A stretch of DNA of 64,000 nt from Gimesia aquarii (GCF_007748195.1 NZ_CP037920.1:7312062-7376061); one strand, 5' to 3'. Positions 37,395-47,081 are shown, counted from the first letter of the stretch. Notes: a model not told the origin generated them from the letters alone. Translations and numbers: made by a program.

Positions 37395-38075
37395 ATGGCC
37401 CATCATGAACGACTAAGCCGGAAAGCAGTTCGGAGTGTAGACCAACGCACGGTCGAAGAGTTTGGTCTGCCTGGAATTGCACTTATGGAAAACGCGGGGC
37501 GAGGCGTGTTTGAACTGCTAGTATCACTGAAAGTAAAAGGACCCGTCAAAATTTGTGCTGGTAAAGGCAATAATGGCGGTGATGGGTTTGTAATTGCCCG
37601 ACATTTGGATAATGCTGGTATTCCCGTGCAAATTTATCTATTGGCAGACCCCGAACAACTTAAGGGAGATGCTGCGATAAATTATCAAGTGGCTTTAAGG
37701 ATGGGTTTAGTAATCCACTGTGATCCCAACTTAGATTACCCTGAAGAATTTCGGACATTTCTAGAAGAAGCTGATTGGATCGTAGACGCACTGTTAGGAA
37801 CCGGCATTCAAGGTACAATTCGCCCGCCATTTACAACCGCGATCCAGATTATGAACCAATCTCAGGGAAACAAATTAGCGGTAGACCTTCCTTCTGGTCT
37901 TGACTGTGATTCAGGATTGCCATTGGGAGATTGTGTCGTCGCTAACCATACTGCAACGTTTGTAGCTGAAAAAAAGGGATTCGCTCTACCAGACTCGAAG
38001 CAATACACGGGAACGATCTCTGTTCTGGACATAGGTGCTCCTCGGAAAGTAGTGACTGAGCTTCTAGAAATATGA
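37395..38075 (+). CDS. nnrE: NAD(P)H-hydrate epimerase
   Basis: The protein has 226 residues, the size of a stand-alone YjeF_N domain. Motifs: RTVEEFGLPGIALMENAGRG, CAGKGNNGGDGFVIARH, DALLGTGIQG and DLPSGLDCDSG. It epimerises damaged NAD(P)HX, normally with an ADP- or ATP-dependent dehydratase (the YjeF C-terminal domain), which is not fused here. Cytoplasmic repair enzyme. The gene stands alone between an SDR gene and a Crp/Fnr regulator. Confidence 0.88.
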   Translation: MAHHERLSRKAVRSVDQRTVEEFGLPGIALMENAGRGVFELLVSLKVKGPVKICAGKGNNGGDGFVIARHLDNAGIPVQIYLLADPEQLKGDAAINYQVALRMGLVIHCDPNLDYPEEFRTFLEEADWIVDALLGTGIQGTIRPPFTTAIQIMNQSQGNKLAVDLPSGLDCDSGLPLGDCVVANHTATFVAEKKGFALPDSKQYTGTISVLDIGAPRKVVTELLEI

Positions 38076-38308
38076 TCATTTTCAATTAAGTCATATGGCA
38101 CGAAATCGGTTTACCTGCAATCACTTAAGAGGAAAAATTCGATGATTTCCTGAGATGGGGGTTCTCAAATGGACTTCGGAACCTCTATATTATTATCATC
38201 CCACTTGGTACTATTAATACATTCAATCATTCGATTTGTTGCAACCGACTACATAATACTTGCCACCTCATATTCTTCTTCTCTGGAATATGGATAAGGT
38301 TCATCTGT

Positions 38309-39064
38309 ATGGACAAAAATTTCTGGTACTTGAAGAACTGTGATTTGTTTGAGCGGCTGAGCCAGGATCAAATCGCGGATGTCGAAAGGCACTCTTCCGT
38401 ACGGCAGTTCGGTCGAGGAAATCTGGTGTATCTCCCGACGGAAAGTAGCGATTCTGTATTCCTCGTGCTTACAGGGAGAGTCAAGCTCTATCATATCACA
38501 GGCGAAGGAAAACAGGCCCTTCTGGCGTTGATTGAACCTGGAGAACTCTTCGGAGAATTAGCCATCCTGGGGGGTGGCGAACGCGAAGAATATGCTGAAG
38601 CAATGCTGAAATCCACAATTATTCGTATTCCCGGACAGGTCATTCAGGATCTGATGGAACAACATGCCGGTGTCTCTCTAGGTGTAACAAAACTGATGGG
38701 GCTGCGACGTCAACGCGTCGAGCAAAGATTAAAATCGTTACTGTTTCGCTCAAATCGTGATCGACTTACTCACTTATTACTCGACTTAGCTGAAAAATAT
38801 GGCCGTTTTACCCCACAAGGGGTTCTAATCAATATCAAACTTTCTCATCAGGAACTGGCGAGTATCATTGGCAGTACGCGAGAAACAGTGACTGTTCTGC
38901 TGGGCGAGATGCAGGACGAACGGACGATCGATGTGCAAAAACGACAAATTATCTTACGAAAGGCTCAGCATCTGGCACATTCGATTGATTTTAAACTCAC
39001 TCCCGCTCTCCTAACCAAGCCAGACCAGTCAGGAGAACATTTATTAAGAGGCGCAGAAGCATAA
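38309..39064 (+). CDS. Crp/Fnr family transcription regulator
   Basis: The protein has 251 residues. The N-terminal cyclic nucleotide-binding-type beta-roll has the pattern LFERLSQDQIADVERHSS, VFLVLTGRVKLY and PGELFGELAILGG. The C-terminal HTH (residues 165-225) contains LSHQELASIIGSTRETVTVLLGEM, the typical recognition helix. No N-terminal Cys set is seen, so it is not a classical [4Fe-4S] Fnr. Effector unknown. The next gene encodes a membrane zinc-finger protein. Confidence 0.85.
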   Translation: MDKNFWYLKNCDLFERLSQDQIADVERHSSVRQFGRGNLVYLPTESSDSVFLVLTGRVKLYHITGEGKQALLALIEPGELFGELAILGGGEREEYAEAMLKSTIIRIPGQVIQDLMEQHAGVSLGVTKLMGLRRQRVEQRLKSLLFRSNRDRLTHLLLDLAEKYGRFTPQGVLINIKLSHQELASIIGSTRETVTVLLGEMQDERTIDVQKRQIILRKAQHLAHSIDFKLTPALLTKPDQSGEHLLRGAEA

Positions 39065-39218
39065 TTGTTTCGTATTTTTGGTCAGAAAACGTATATATGT
39101 TCGAACTGTAAGCTATTTCACAGACTACATCAGAGAAGAATTCGATAATCAATACAGGGGTACTATCCCCAATATTACAAAGGCTCAATTCCTACTGATT
39201 CAGGTAGGAGGTTTTGAC

Positions 39219-39701
39219 ATGAACAAAAACAATCCAACCGAACAACATCAGGATTCTGAAACTAAGTGGCAGCCTTGCGCTTCAGGTGATTTAAGCCAAT
39301 TTGTGTCAGTCATGAAAAAACGCAAGCAAATCAGTCGTTTCATTACTGGTGCGGAGATCGTAACTGCTTGTCTGATCATAGGTATGGTTGGTTTTTTTGG
39401 TATGAATCAGCTCTCGGGACCTTCCAGTCAGACTATTCAAGTCTCAACAGAGGATTCGGAAAAGTTTTGTCCTGGAGGAATTTACTGTCCTGAAGTCATC
39501 GATCATGCCAAAGATTATGTGTCAAATCTGTTAGACCAGGAACTGACCCAGAAAATCGAGGCTCATCTCGTGAATTGTCCTCATTGCCAAAAAAAGGTTG
39601 ATCAACTTAGGGCAAACATGGACAATAACGCAGCCGACCAGAAAGCCGCTTTACTGAAGCAGGCTAAATGGGAGGCCTATCTACTGGCGTTAAATCAGTA
39701 G
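39219..39701 (+). CDS. Membrane protein with a C-terminal zinc-finger (zf-HC2-like) segment
   Basis: I start at ATG 39219 (MNKNN), preceded by GTAGGAGG; the longer frame is unconserved. The protein has 160 residues: a polar N-terminus with KKRK at 33-36, one membrane segment (about 43-62), and then a segment with C84, C90 and the pattern H116-x3-C120-x2-C123, typical of zf-HC2 anti-sigma zinc fingers. In anti-sigma factors the finger usually precedes the membrane segment; here it follows. By the positive-inside rule the finger would lie outside. No sigma gene is adjacent. Function unknown. Confidence 0.65.
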   Translation: MNKNNPTEQHQDSETKWQPCASGDLSQFVSVMKKRKQISRFITGAEIVTACLIIGMVGFFGMNQLSGPSSQTIQVSTEDSEKFCPGGIYCPEVIDHAKDYVSNLLDQELTQKIEAHLVNCPHCQKKVDQLRANMDNNAADQKAALLKQAKWEAYLLALNQ

Positions 39702-39773
39702 GAGCCTTTTGCTTTATGATGCACATCAGCCATCTTGCCGTTCGATGTCTGATTCCCTGAAAGGATTGAGGGA

Positions 39774-40562
39774 ATGTCCCCGGAAGAAGAAACACCTGAA
39801 TCCAATGAAACAACCATCTTCAACGAAGATGATTTTCTGGCTGCATTTGCATCGAACGGCGAAGTCGATGAAAAATTAGATGCCGATTACGAGCGCGCCA
39901 TTGAAGCGCTTGAAGCAGTTGAACGCGATCTGGAACTCCCGGAAGTCCAGAACGGTATTGATAACAACGAAGCGCTTCAATCAGAGGCATCTGCAAATAA
40001 ACAACAGGCTGGTTCTCTAACCGAGTCTCAGAGGGAAGCACGAGTTCCTCCCAGACAGATCATTGAAGCCGCTTTGTTTGTGGGAGGAGAACCATTAACA
40101 ACTAAGAAATTGTGCAATCTTCTGAATAGTGAATTTTCTTCTTCCTATGTTGACGATTTACTGGATGATCTCAATCGTCAATACATTGATGAAGCACGAC
40201 CATATGAAATTCGCATGGAAGAAGGCGGCTATCGGCTCGTGCTACGTCACGACTTCGAACGCATTCGAAACCGGGTATTTGGTTTTGGCCCCAAAGAAGT
40301 CAAACTTTCACAGGATGCGCTGGAAGTGCTCGCACTCGTGGCTTATCACCAACCTATCAGCAAAGACCAAATCATCGAAGCCGGCAAGGAGAAAGCTGTG
40401 GGTGTTTTACGCCAACTGTTAAGGCGCGAGCTCATTGCCATCGAACGCGAAGCAGAAGGCAAATCAGATGTCAAATACATCACCACTGCCCGCTTCCTGC
40501 AAGTCTTTGGTTTGGGGAACATCGAAGAACTCCCTTATAGCGAATCATTGAGTCATAAGTAG
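39774..40562 (+). CDS. scpB: Segregation and condensation protein ScpB
   Basis: The protein has 262 residues. After an acidic N-terminal extension (about 90 residues, longer than usual) comes the ScpB domain with two winged helices: RQIIEAALFVGGEPLTTKKL, EEGGYRLVLRHDF, LSQDALEVLALVAYHQPISKDQI, VLRQLLRRELIAI and ITTARFLQVFGL. ScpB joins ScpA and Smc in the condensin-like complex for chromosome segregation. No scpA gene is in the window. AAAGGATTGAGGGA precedes the ATG. Confidence 0.9.
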   Translation: MSPEEETPESNETTIFNEDDFLAAFASNGEVDEKLDADYERAIEALEAVERDLELPEVQNGIDNNEALQSEASANKQQAGSLTESQREARVPPRQIIEAALFVGGEPLTTKKLCNLLNSEFSSSYVDDLLDDLNRQYIDEARPYEIRMEEGGYRLVLRHDFERIRNRVFGFGPKEVKLSQDALEVLALVAYHQPISKDQIIEAGKEKAVGVLRQLLRRELIAIEREAEGKSDVKYITTARFLQVFGLGNIEELPYSESLSHK

Positions 40563-40596
40563 ACTTCTTCTATTGGCATCACTATTGAGCGCACTT

Positions 40597-41091
40597 TCAA
40601 ATGCGATACTGTGCCATTACAACAATGTCTTGATAATCTCCATTAAGGCATCGTGCATATCTTTTGATGCCCTCAACCTGATATCCATATTTTTTATAAA
40701 GATTCATTGCGATTTCATTGTCAGAGAAGACCTCTAGCTCTAAACGTTTTAAACCCTGCAGCCAGGCGTGCTCAATCGTTTTTTCTAAAAGTCGTTGACC
40801 TATACCCTGACCCCGAAATTCTGAGATTACCCCGATGCCAAGTGAACCAACATGTGTCATCGATCGACGAGTGAACGGGATAATATCCGCCCACCCAACA
40901 ATGGTCTCATTTGACTCAGCTATGTACTGGGCATGATTATTTTCGACATTTGTTTTTATAAATGTCTGCGTGCTTTCAAAAGGTGGCGGTTCTAGCGTCA
41001 AAATGTATTCCTTCTCAGCAGCGACACTCGAGAGCGCGTTGTAAAAACCTTCTGCGTCTTTAATTTCGATTTGCCTGACCGTAATACTCAT
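40597..41091 (-). CDS. GNAT family N-acetyltransferase
   Basis: I start at ATG 41089-41091 (MSITVRQIEIKD), giving 164 residues; the longer frame is not conserved. GNAT core: VGSLGIGVISEFRGQGIGQRLL (acetyl-CoA loop RGQGIG) and LEVFSDNEIAMNLYKKYGYQVEG, the usual C-terminal strand pattern. The substrate is unknown; such genes often modify protein N-termini, amines or antibiotics. First of three GNAT genes within 2.2 kb on this strand. Confidence 0.8.
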   Translation of the reverse strand: MSITVRQIEIKDAEGFYNALSSVAAEKEYILTLEPPPFESTQTFIKTNVENNHAQYIAESNETIVGWADIIPFTRRSMTHVGSLGIGVISEFRGQGIGQRLLEKTIEHAWLQGLKRLELEVFSDNEIAMNLYKKYGYQVEGIKRYARCLNGDYQDIVVMAQYRI

Positions 41092-41201
41092 TTTTCTTTT
41101 TACTGCTCTATAGTTCAGAATAACTATTTCAAACGTGATCACTCTTAGACACAAAATCTTAAAGAGTGTTCGTTTTAAGAGAGACGTCAGAGTATTTGAA
41201 C

Positions 41202-41507
41202 TTACCATATTTCGAAAATGACCAGCATCAAAGCTACGATTGCAATCAGGATCGCTACCATCAGGATTGGCAAATAGATACGAGGAGAGATATTTGAGGG
41301 ATCTTCGTCGGCAACGATCTTTCCGCCACTGAGAATGATGAGCCATTTAGGGAGTTCACCATAGATCGTATAAACGGTTCCCAGCACAACACCAATACAC
41401 AACATCACCTGAATGCGAAGGTCATCAACACCACCAACGAAAGTCCAACCGAACAAGACAAGCAAAATCAGCGAAAGCAAACCAGAAGTGATACGTTTTG
41501 GTGACAC
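41202..41507 (-). CDS. Small three-segment membrane protein
   Basis: The protein has 101 residues and starts with GTG (41505-41507), preceded by a GAGGGG ribosome site. Three hydrophobic segments: residues 8-24, 34-50 and 77-97. No family was recognised. It sits between two GNAT genes on the same strand, next to another small membrane protein, and its function is unknown. Confidence 0.55.
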   Translation of the reverse strand: MSPKRITSGLLSLILLVLFGWTFVGGVDDLRIQVMLCIGVVLGTVYTIYGELPKWLIILSGGKIVADEDPSNISPRIYLPILMVAILIAIVALMLVIFEIW

Positions 41508-41553
41508 GAAGTACTATCCCCTCGTCAGAAGCTGACTGAGTATCGGTACTGAC

Positions 41554-41796
41554 TTACTTGTCATTCGTCAAATGCGATACTCTGAGCTTGTAACCCGACC
41601 ACAGCGCGATCAAAGCCCAGGCAATAGACGTCGTTCCCATGTATCGATACATCGCCAATCGACCAAGGTTTCCACCAGGATTGTCTGGCATAAACATCTC
41701 TGCGACAAGCACTCCGGAAAAACCAAGCAGGGCACAGAAACCGAATACTATCAGGAAAACCCAGTGCTGCTTACTATTAATTTGGTAATTATTCAT
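41554..41796 (-). CDS. Small two-segment membrane protein
   Basis: I start at the ATG at 41794-41796, which has GAGGACGAG just upstream; a TTG nine codons earlier also opens the frame. The protein has 80 residues with hydrophobic segments near residues 12-33 and 51-65. No family recognised. It is 46 bases upstream of the other small membrane protein gene and probably co-transcribed with it. Confidence 0.5.
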   Translation of the reverse strand: MNNYQINSKQHWVFLIVFGFCALLGFSGVLVAEMFMPDNPGGNLGRLAMYRYMGTTSIAWALIALWSGYKLRVSHLTNDK

Positions 41797-41827
41797 CTCG
41801 TCCTCAATAACATATTTATTCAATATT

Positions 41828-42316
41828 TTAACTGATTGACTGATACTTCATCCAGACATATTCTACCGGTTGCCTCTGATTAAATGTTTTCTGCACATCA
41901 GCTGGAAGGACCTTAAAGCCCGACTTTTGATAGCAACGAATTGCAATGGTATTTTCAGGCAAGACTCGCAGAAAACGATCCACTAAACCAAACGTTTCTG
42001 ACTGAGCAACTAAGGCTGTCACAAACATCTGACCAATTCCTTTGTTCCGATGTGCCGGATGCACAATGATTCTAGCGAGTTCGATCTCCTGTTCTGATTC
42101 ATCGATCCATAATTCCTCATATGCGACTAATTGACCTTTATGTCGGCCAATGAAAGGGTGTATCTCAGGATCATCATGCCAGATACGAAATTGCTCCGAT
42201 TTGAGAGGAAAAACAGCATCTGCTCCTGCCCATGTCTTGAGTTCGTTGGTATCGCGAGGCCAGCTTGCAATTTCAACGGAATCATCTTCTGAAAAAGGTA
42301 AAAGTGTCAAACACAT
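41828..42316 (-). CDS. GNAT family N-acetyltransferase
   Basis: I prefer the ATG at 42314-42316 (MCLTLLPFSEDD), giving 162 residues, because it begins where GNAT homology begins; a TTG at 42367 overlaps the preceding gene by eight bases. The acetyl-CoA loop is HPAHRNKGIGQMF (R-x-x-G-I-G) and the C-terminal strand pair is ENTIAIRCYQKSGFKVL. Substrate unknown. The start is uncertain because no strong ribosome site is visible. Confidence 0.72.
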   Translation of the reverse strand: MCLTLLPFSEDDSVEIASWPRDTNELKTWAGADAVFPLKSEQFRIWHDDPEIHPFIGRHKGQLVAYEELWIDESEQEIELARIIVHPAHRNKGIGQMFVTALVAQSETFGLVDRFLRVLPENTIAIRCYQKSGFKVLPADVQKTFNQRQPVEYVWMKYQSIS

Positions 42317-42359
42317 TGAACTGAACCGAACTTGAAAATGATCGCTGGCCCCCTTCTCG

Positions 42360-42803
42360 CTATGCAAGATCTTTCATGAAAAAGTGCTTGTCATGTCCGT
42401 GCGAATCCCAATTGGGCAAACATCCTACTTCTCGGTATCCAAGTCGACGATAAAAATCGGGTGCCTGGTAAGACATGGTAGCTACATAGGAGGATCTGCA
42501 TCCGCGATCAACGGCCATACGCTCAGCTTCCGTAACAAGGAGGCGACCTACGCCCATTGATCGATAATTGGACGATACCGCCATAACGTCTATTCTCAAC
42601 CATTGATGTAAAAAGGAACCCTGCAAGCCTCCAATAACCTCGTCGTTAACGTCCCGTGCAGATAAAAACAGAGGAGGCTCTTGCCCTCGATCAAGCGATT
42701 CCATGAATTCACCATTCTGCTGATAATTGAAATCACGAAGCCATGTGAGCATCACTTCCAGTTCACTGTCACTCTCCTCTACGATAACTTTTATAGAATT
42801 CAT
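42360..42803 (-). CDS. GNAT family N-acetyltransferase
   Basis: The protein has 147 residues. The acetyl-CoA loop is SSNYRSMGVGRLLV, followed by YQAPDFYRRLGYREVG. This fits small GNATs. The substrate is unknown. It is the most upstream of the three GNAT genes. Its stop lies next to the following gene and a GAGCTCC-like ribosome site precedes the ATG. Confidence 0.75.
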   Translation of the reverse strand: MNSIKVIVEESDSELEVMLTWLRDFNYQQNGEFMESLDRGQEPPLFLSARDVNDEVIGGLQGSFLHQWLRIDVMAVSSNYRSMGVGRLLVTEAERMAVDRGCRSSYVATMSYQAPDFYRRLGYREVGCLPNWDSHGHDKHFFMKDLA

Positions 42804-42984
42804 CGTTGGAGCTCACTTGTGATTCAACTGCATGACTTGATCCACCTAATCTGCCTCTGCGACTCAAAGTCATGTAATAGGTTCGCGTTTAAGAGAAACT
42901 GTTACAGTAGATTCATTAACCGCAATACGAAACTCACTAAAACAAGCTGAAACGACGAAGAATACATTGTATGAATGTCTTTAT

Positions 42985-43416
42985 TTAACTAAGTTCTTTC
43001 CTGATCTCATTATAAACTGAAGGTGGCACAATATTTTTTTGAACTACATCCAACTCTTCTTGCGAAAACCATACCACCTTAAAACGTTCACCATTCGATT
43101 CGATTCCTTCCGACGGGAGGGATTCTCGAACAATGTCTTCTATGTGACATACATAGTGAAACATAATCTCATGTTCTGGAATCCCATTAAATTCAAACAA
43201 TGATTCATGGAAATTAATGAATTCTAACTCTTGGTCTTTAACACCTAACTCTTCAGATAGTTCACGCTTTGCAGCAACATAAAGCATCTCGCCAAACTCA
43301 ACTCCTCCACCCACAGGAATATAGAACTTAAAATCGCGTACGGAATCATACCCTTCCGAAAGTAAAACCTGCTTCCGATTAATTAGCGAGATAATTACCT
43401 TTGTTCGTATTTTCAT
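42985..43416 (-). CDS. NUDIX hydrolase
   Basis: I start at ATG 43414-43416 (MKIRTKVIISL), giving 143 residues. The Nudix box is complete: GGGVEFGEMLYVAAKRELSE followed by ELG, matching Gx5Ex7REUxEExGU. It would hydrolyse a nucleoside diphosphate linked to X; substrate not known. It is 22 bases downstream of the aroE stop on the same strand. Its sequence is more AT-rich than the flanking aroE gene, which may hint at transfer. Confidence 0.8.
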   Translation of the reverse strand: MKIRTKVIISLINRKQVLLSEGYDSVRDFKFYIPVGGGVEFGEMLYVAAKRELSEELGVKDQELEFINFHESLFEFNGIPEHEIMFHYVCHIEDIVRESLPSEGIESNGERFKVVWFSQEELDVVQKNIVPPSVYNEIRKELS

Positions 43417-43438
43417 CGCTAGTACTATTTTATCATTT

Positions 43439-44296
43439 TCAGACTCCAAAAACTTCTTCGAGCGCGGCGCGCATGACACGTGGATCAGGTTCAACGCCGG
43501 TCCAGAGCTTGAAACCGATCACTCCCTGGTTGACAAGCATGCCCAGTCCATCGAGGGTAGGGCAGCCTGCTTTGGCGGCTTCGCGGAGCAGATGAGTCTG
43601 GGGTGGATTGGGAATTACATCTGAAACTATCATATTTGGTTTGAGAGAGGAATCATCGATGGGGAAAACGGCATCCACATCAGGAAACAAGCCGATGGAT
43701 GTAGCGTTAATTACTACATCAACATCTTCTGAAACTGAGTAGTTTCCTTCCCATGGCACAAAGGTCACAGGTACGCCGGTTTTTTCTTTTAACAGCTCAG
43801 CGAGTTCTTTCCCGCGCTGGCTATTACGATTTACGATCGTGATTTCAGCGGCTCCCGATAATGCCGTTTCGACGCCGATCGCGCGGGCCGCACCACCAGC
43901 GCCAAACATCACAATTTTTTTGCCTTGAGGATCGGTGAGTTCTTTTAGCGATTGTACAAAACCTTTGCCATCCGTGTTCTCGCCAATGAGTTGATCATCT
44001 TTTCGCACTATACAATTCACGGCCCCCATCATGGCGGCGGCATCACTCACACCATCCAGATATTGAATCACAGCGACTTTGTGCGGAATTGTTAAATTCG
44101 CACCGCGAAACCCCATCGCTCTTAAACCGCCGATAGCCTGCTCCAGATTTTCCGGTGCGACTTCAATGGTTTGATAACGCCACTCCAGACCACAGTCTTT
44201 GTAAGCTGCTTCCATCATGCACTGCGATGGGTTTTCTGCTATGGGTTGCCCGAGTACACAAGTCAGTTCCTGTTTGAAATTAAGTGGCTCACTCAT
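43439..44296 (-). CDS. aroE: Shikimate dehydrogenase
   Basis: The protein has 285 residues. LTIPHK holds the catalytic Lys (K73); GENTDGKGF and FGAGGAARAIG are the substrate and NADP(H) regions. In the N-terminal shikimate-binding motif the usual GxPIxHSxSP reads GQPIAENPSQ, so one of the two substrate Ser positions is changed. AAGGAA precedes the ATG. It reduces 3-dehydroshikimate to shikimate in aromatic amino acid synthesis. It sits between metF and the NUDIX gene on the minus strand. Confidence 0.88.
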   Translation of the reverse strand: MSEPLNFKQELTCVLGQPIAENPSQCMMEAAYKDCGLEWRYQTIEVAPENLEQAIGGLRAMGFRGANLTIPHKVAVIQYLDGVSDAAAMMGAVNCIVRKDDQLIGENTDGKGFVQSLKELTDPQGKKIVMFGAGGAARAIGVETALSGAAEITIVNRNSQRGKELAELLKEKTGVPVTFVPWEGNYSVSEDVDVVINATSIGLFPDVDAVFPIDDSSLKPNMIVSDVIPNPPQTHLLREAAKAGCPTLDGLGMLVNQGVIGFKLWTGVEPDPRVMRAALEEVFGV

Positions 44297-44356
44297 GCTG
44301 TTCCTTATTTATCTACTTCTTGATTGAGTCTGACTTACTTGATAACAGTGTTGCTT

Positions 44357-45235
44357 TTATCGCTTGTGAAAACCGAGTGCCTCAAAAATACGTTTGCAGG
44401 CGGGTGATCGATTCAGAGCATAAAAATGAATTCCGGGCACGCCATCATCAATTAACTCCTGGCATTGTTTGATGGCGTATTCGACGCCGATTTCAAATTG
44501 TGCTGTAGAGTCGTCCTGTACAGACTCCAGCTTGCTCTTAAGTTCCACTGGTAACGTTGAATTGCACATCGCCGTGATACGCTGAATTCGTTTGAATTCC
44601 GTGATGGGCATGATACCGGGAATAATAGGACAGTGAATTCCCGCCTGCACACATCGTTCGCGAAAATCATGAAAACAGGAATTATTAAAAAAGAGTTGTG
44701 TATAAACAGCGTCTGCTCCCGCATCGACTTTTCGTTTCAAGTTTGCCAGATCCGTTTTCGCATCTACTGCATCGGGATGAACTTCCGGATAGCCGGCGAC
44801 ACCTATTCCCATCTTAGGAAAGTGCTCCCGAATCAAAGCAACGAGTTCATTTGCATAACGTAAGCCTCCGTCTGCGGGGATGAAGGTTTCCTGCCCCTCA
44901 GGCGGATCGCCGCGTAAAGCCATGATGTTGTTGATACCAGCTTCAGAAGCATTTTTTAACCACTCAATCAGTTCTTCACGCGTAGAAACCACACAGGTAA
45001 AGTGTGCGGTGGCTGAAGTTTGGAAGCGCTCTTGAATAATTTTACATAATTCTATGGTCCGCTTACTGGTTGATCCTCCTGCACCATAAGTACAAGAGAC
45101 AAACGCTGGTTGATAGCCAATTAATTCTTCCAGCGTCTTGAAGAGATTAGCATCGCCTTTTTCACTTTTAGGCGGAAAGATTTCCACAGACAGGTCGAAT
45201 GTTCCTGACTGGTATAATTCACTGATCCGAGTCAT
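44357..45235 (-). CDS. metF: Methylenetetrahydrofolate reductase
   Basis: The protein has 292 residues, a normal MetF size. Motifs: [58 protein letters not shown] and PGIMPI. It reduces 5,10-methylene-THF to 5-methyl-THF with a flavin, feeding methionine synthesis. It is divergent to the ahcY gene, which handles S-adenosylhomocysteine, so both ends of the methyl cycle flank the 478-base gap. Confidence 0.92.
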   Translation of the reverse strand: MTRISELYQSGTFDLSVEIFPPKSEKGDANLFKTLEELIGYQPAFVSCTYGAGGSTSKRTIELCKIIQERFQTSATAHFTCVVSTREELIEWLKNASEAGINNIMALRGDPPEGQETFIPADGGLRYANELVALIREHFPKMGIGVAGYPEVHPDAVDAKTDLANLKRKVDAGADAVYTQLFFNNSCFHDFRERCVQAGIHCPIIPGIMPITEFKRIQRITAMCNSTLPVELKSKLESVQDDSTAQFEIGVEYAIKQCQELIDDGVPGIHFYALNRSPACKRIFEALGFHKR

Positions 45236-45713
45236 ATTTTGTTTTCTTATTCATATTGAGAGTTTGAAATGAGCAAACCATGGCTGAATCATAGTGAAAG
45301 AGACAGACATAGTGTATAAATTATGCATTTTGCAGGTCAACAAATCTGGATTTTCTATTGCCAGTATGAGCCGATTTACCTATCTTGCATTCAGCAGAGG
45401 TACCAGATTACTTGTCATAGGTAAAGCCTCTTGGCCTGAGGTATATTGCGAAGCAGATCAAAGACCCGCTGATAAACAGAGCTTGATACCATCATTGAGA
45501 GAGGCAAAAGCCTTAGGTTCGCTGTAAAACATCAGAGAAAACCAACTACAGAACTGAAAAGGCTTTCTGGGATATTTCGTAAATCCCATGGTATTTCTTG
45601 TGTCTCAATTTTGTCAGCCGATATAAATCAACTATAATACCAAGATTCAAGTCGTTTTCTGCTTGAATTAAATTCAACCCCCCTTTTCCAATTGAACAAA
45701 AAAAGGACTGAGA
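45236..45713. other. Divergent regulatory region between metF and ahcY
   Basis: No gene is supported here; a 77-codon + strand ORF (45294-45527) has no family or ribosome site support. I saw no SAM or SAH riboswitch pattern. A promoter for ahcY is near 45611-45638. A short hairpin TTCAAG/CTTGAA lies in the ahcY leader near 45646. Confidence 0.5.
45611..45638 (+). promoter_or_regulatory. Likely sigma-70 promoter of ahcY
   Basis: TTGTCA (45611-45616) and TATAAT (45633-45638) are 16 bases apart, one mismatch from the consensus in the -35 and none in the -10. The start codon is about 75 bases downstream. Confidence 0.65.
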
Positions 45714-47045
45714 ATGTCGACCGAAACTAACTCCCTGCCGTATAAAGTAAAGGACTACAGCGAAGAGGAATTCCAAAAACTGGCTGCCTGGGGTCGTAAG
45801 GAAATTGAACTCGCAGAGACCGAAATGCCTGGTCTCATGGCGTTGCGGGAAAAATATGGCAAAGATCAACCACTCAAAGGCACTCGTATTGCCGGTTGTC
45901 TGCATATGACCATTCAGACTGCTGTATTGATCGAAACATTGACCGCCTTGGGAGCTGAAGTTCGCTGGTCAAGCTGTAACATCTTTTCCACACAAGACCA
46001 TGCCGCCGCTGCAATTGCCGCAAGTGGTGTACCTGTTTTCGCCTGGAAGGGGATGAATGAAGAAGAGTTTGACTGGTGTATCGAGCAAACACTCTTCTGG
46101 CCTAACGGCGAATCACTCAATATGATTCTTGACGATGGTGGTGACTTAACCGTCATGGTGCATGAGAGGTATCCCGAACTTCTAAAGAGCATTAAAGGCC
46201 TCACCGAAGAAACAACTACCGGTGTACATCGTCTGCATCAGATGCACGAAGCAGGGAAATTGGGTGTCCCCGCCATTAACGTCAATGACTCAGTCACTAA
46301 GAGCAAATTTGACAACCTGTATGGTTGCCGCGAATCTTTGGCAGATGGAATCAAACGTGCCACCGATATCATGATCGCCGGGAAAGTGGTTGTGGTCTGC
46401 GGCTATGGCGATGTCGGTAAAGGTTGTGCCGATGCCATGAAAGGTCTGGGTGCACGTGTTCTGGTAACAGAAATCGATCCTATCTGTGCTTTGCAAGCCG
46501 CTATGGAAGGTTTTGAAGTCACCACAATGGAAGAAGCGGCTGCCCGGGGCGATATCTTTGTTACCGCCACTGGTTGCTGTGATGTGATCTGTGGCGAACA
46601 TCTGGATCAAATGAAAAACGAAGCCATCATTTGCAACATCGGGCACTTCGATTCGGAAATTCAAATCGCTTACCTCAAAGAGCGAAAAGATATCAAGCAG
46701 ATTGAAATCAAACCACAGGTCGACAAGTTCGTTTATCCTGACGGCAAAGCATTGATCGTACTCGCAGAAGGCCGTCTGGTGAACCTGGGTTGTGCGACCG
46801 GTCACCCTTCATTTGTTATGTCAAACAGCTTCACCAATCAGGTGATCGGACAGATTGAACTCTGGAACGAATCAGATAAATATGAAATCGGCGTCTACAT
46901 GCTTCCCAAACAGTTGGATGAAGAAGTCGCCCGCTTGCACCTGGATAAACTGGGAGTAAAGCTGTCGAAACTCTCCGATCAACAAGCTGATTATCTGGGC
47001 ATTCCCGTCGAAGGACCTTACAAACCAGAATACTATCGCTATTAA
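45714..47045 (+). CDS. ahcY: Adenosylhomocysteinase
   Basis: The protein has 443 residues. Family motifs: [60 protein letters not shown] (NAD site), [15 protein letters not shown] and the C-terminal [13 protein letters not shown]. It hydrolyses S-adenosylhomocysteine to homocysteine and adenosine in the cytoplasm. Preceded by AAAGGACTGAGA and a good promoter; followed by an intrinsic terminator, so it is a single-gene unit. Confidence 0.95.
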   Translation: MSTETNSLPYKVKDYSEEEFQKLAAWGRKEIELAETEMPGLMALREKYGKDQPLKGTRIAGCLHMTIQTAVLIETLTALGAEVRWSSCNIFSTQDHAAAAIAASGVPVFAWKGMNEEEFDWCIEQTLFWPNGESLNMILDDGGDLTVMVHERYPELLKSIKGLTEETTTGVHRLHQMHEAGKLGVPAINVNDSVTKSKFDNLYGCRESLADGIKRATDIMIAGKVVVVCGYGDVGKGCADAMKGLGARVLVTEIDPICALQAAMEGFEVTTMEEAAARGDIFVTATGCCDVICGEHLDQMKNEAIICNIGHFDSEIQIAYLKERKDIKQIEIKPQVDKFVYPDGKALIVLAEGRLVNLGCATGHPSFVMSNSFTNQVIGQIELWNESDKYEIGVYMLPKQLDEEVARLHLDKLGVKLSKLSDQQADYLGIPVEGPYKPEYYRY

Positions 47046-47081
47046 AAGCGAGGCTGTTTTGTAAACTTCAGCATTGAATTT

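Noticed and set aside
45294-45527. Small + strand ORF of 77 codons
   Set aside because: No motif or ribosome site; composition looks like chance reading.
45236-45713. Possible SAM or SAH riboswitch between metF and ahcY
   Set aside because: No pseudoknot-like or conserved riboswitch segment was seen; only a sigma-70-like promoter and a short leader hairpin.
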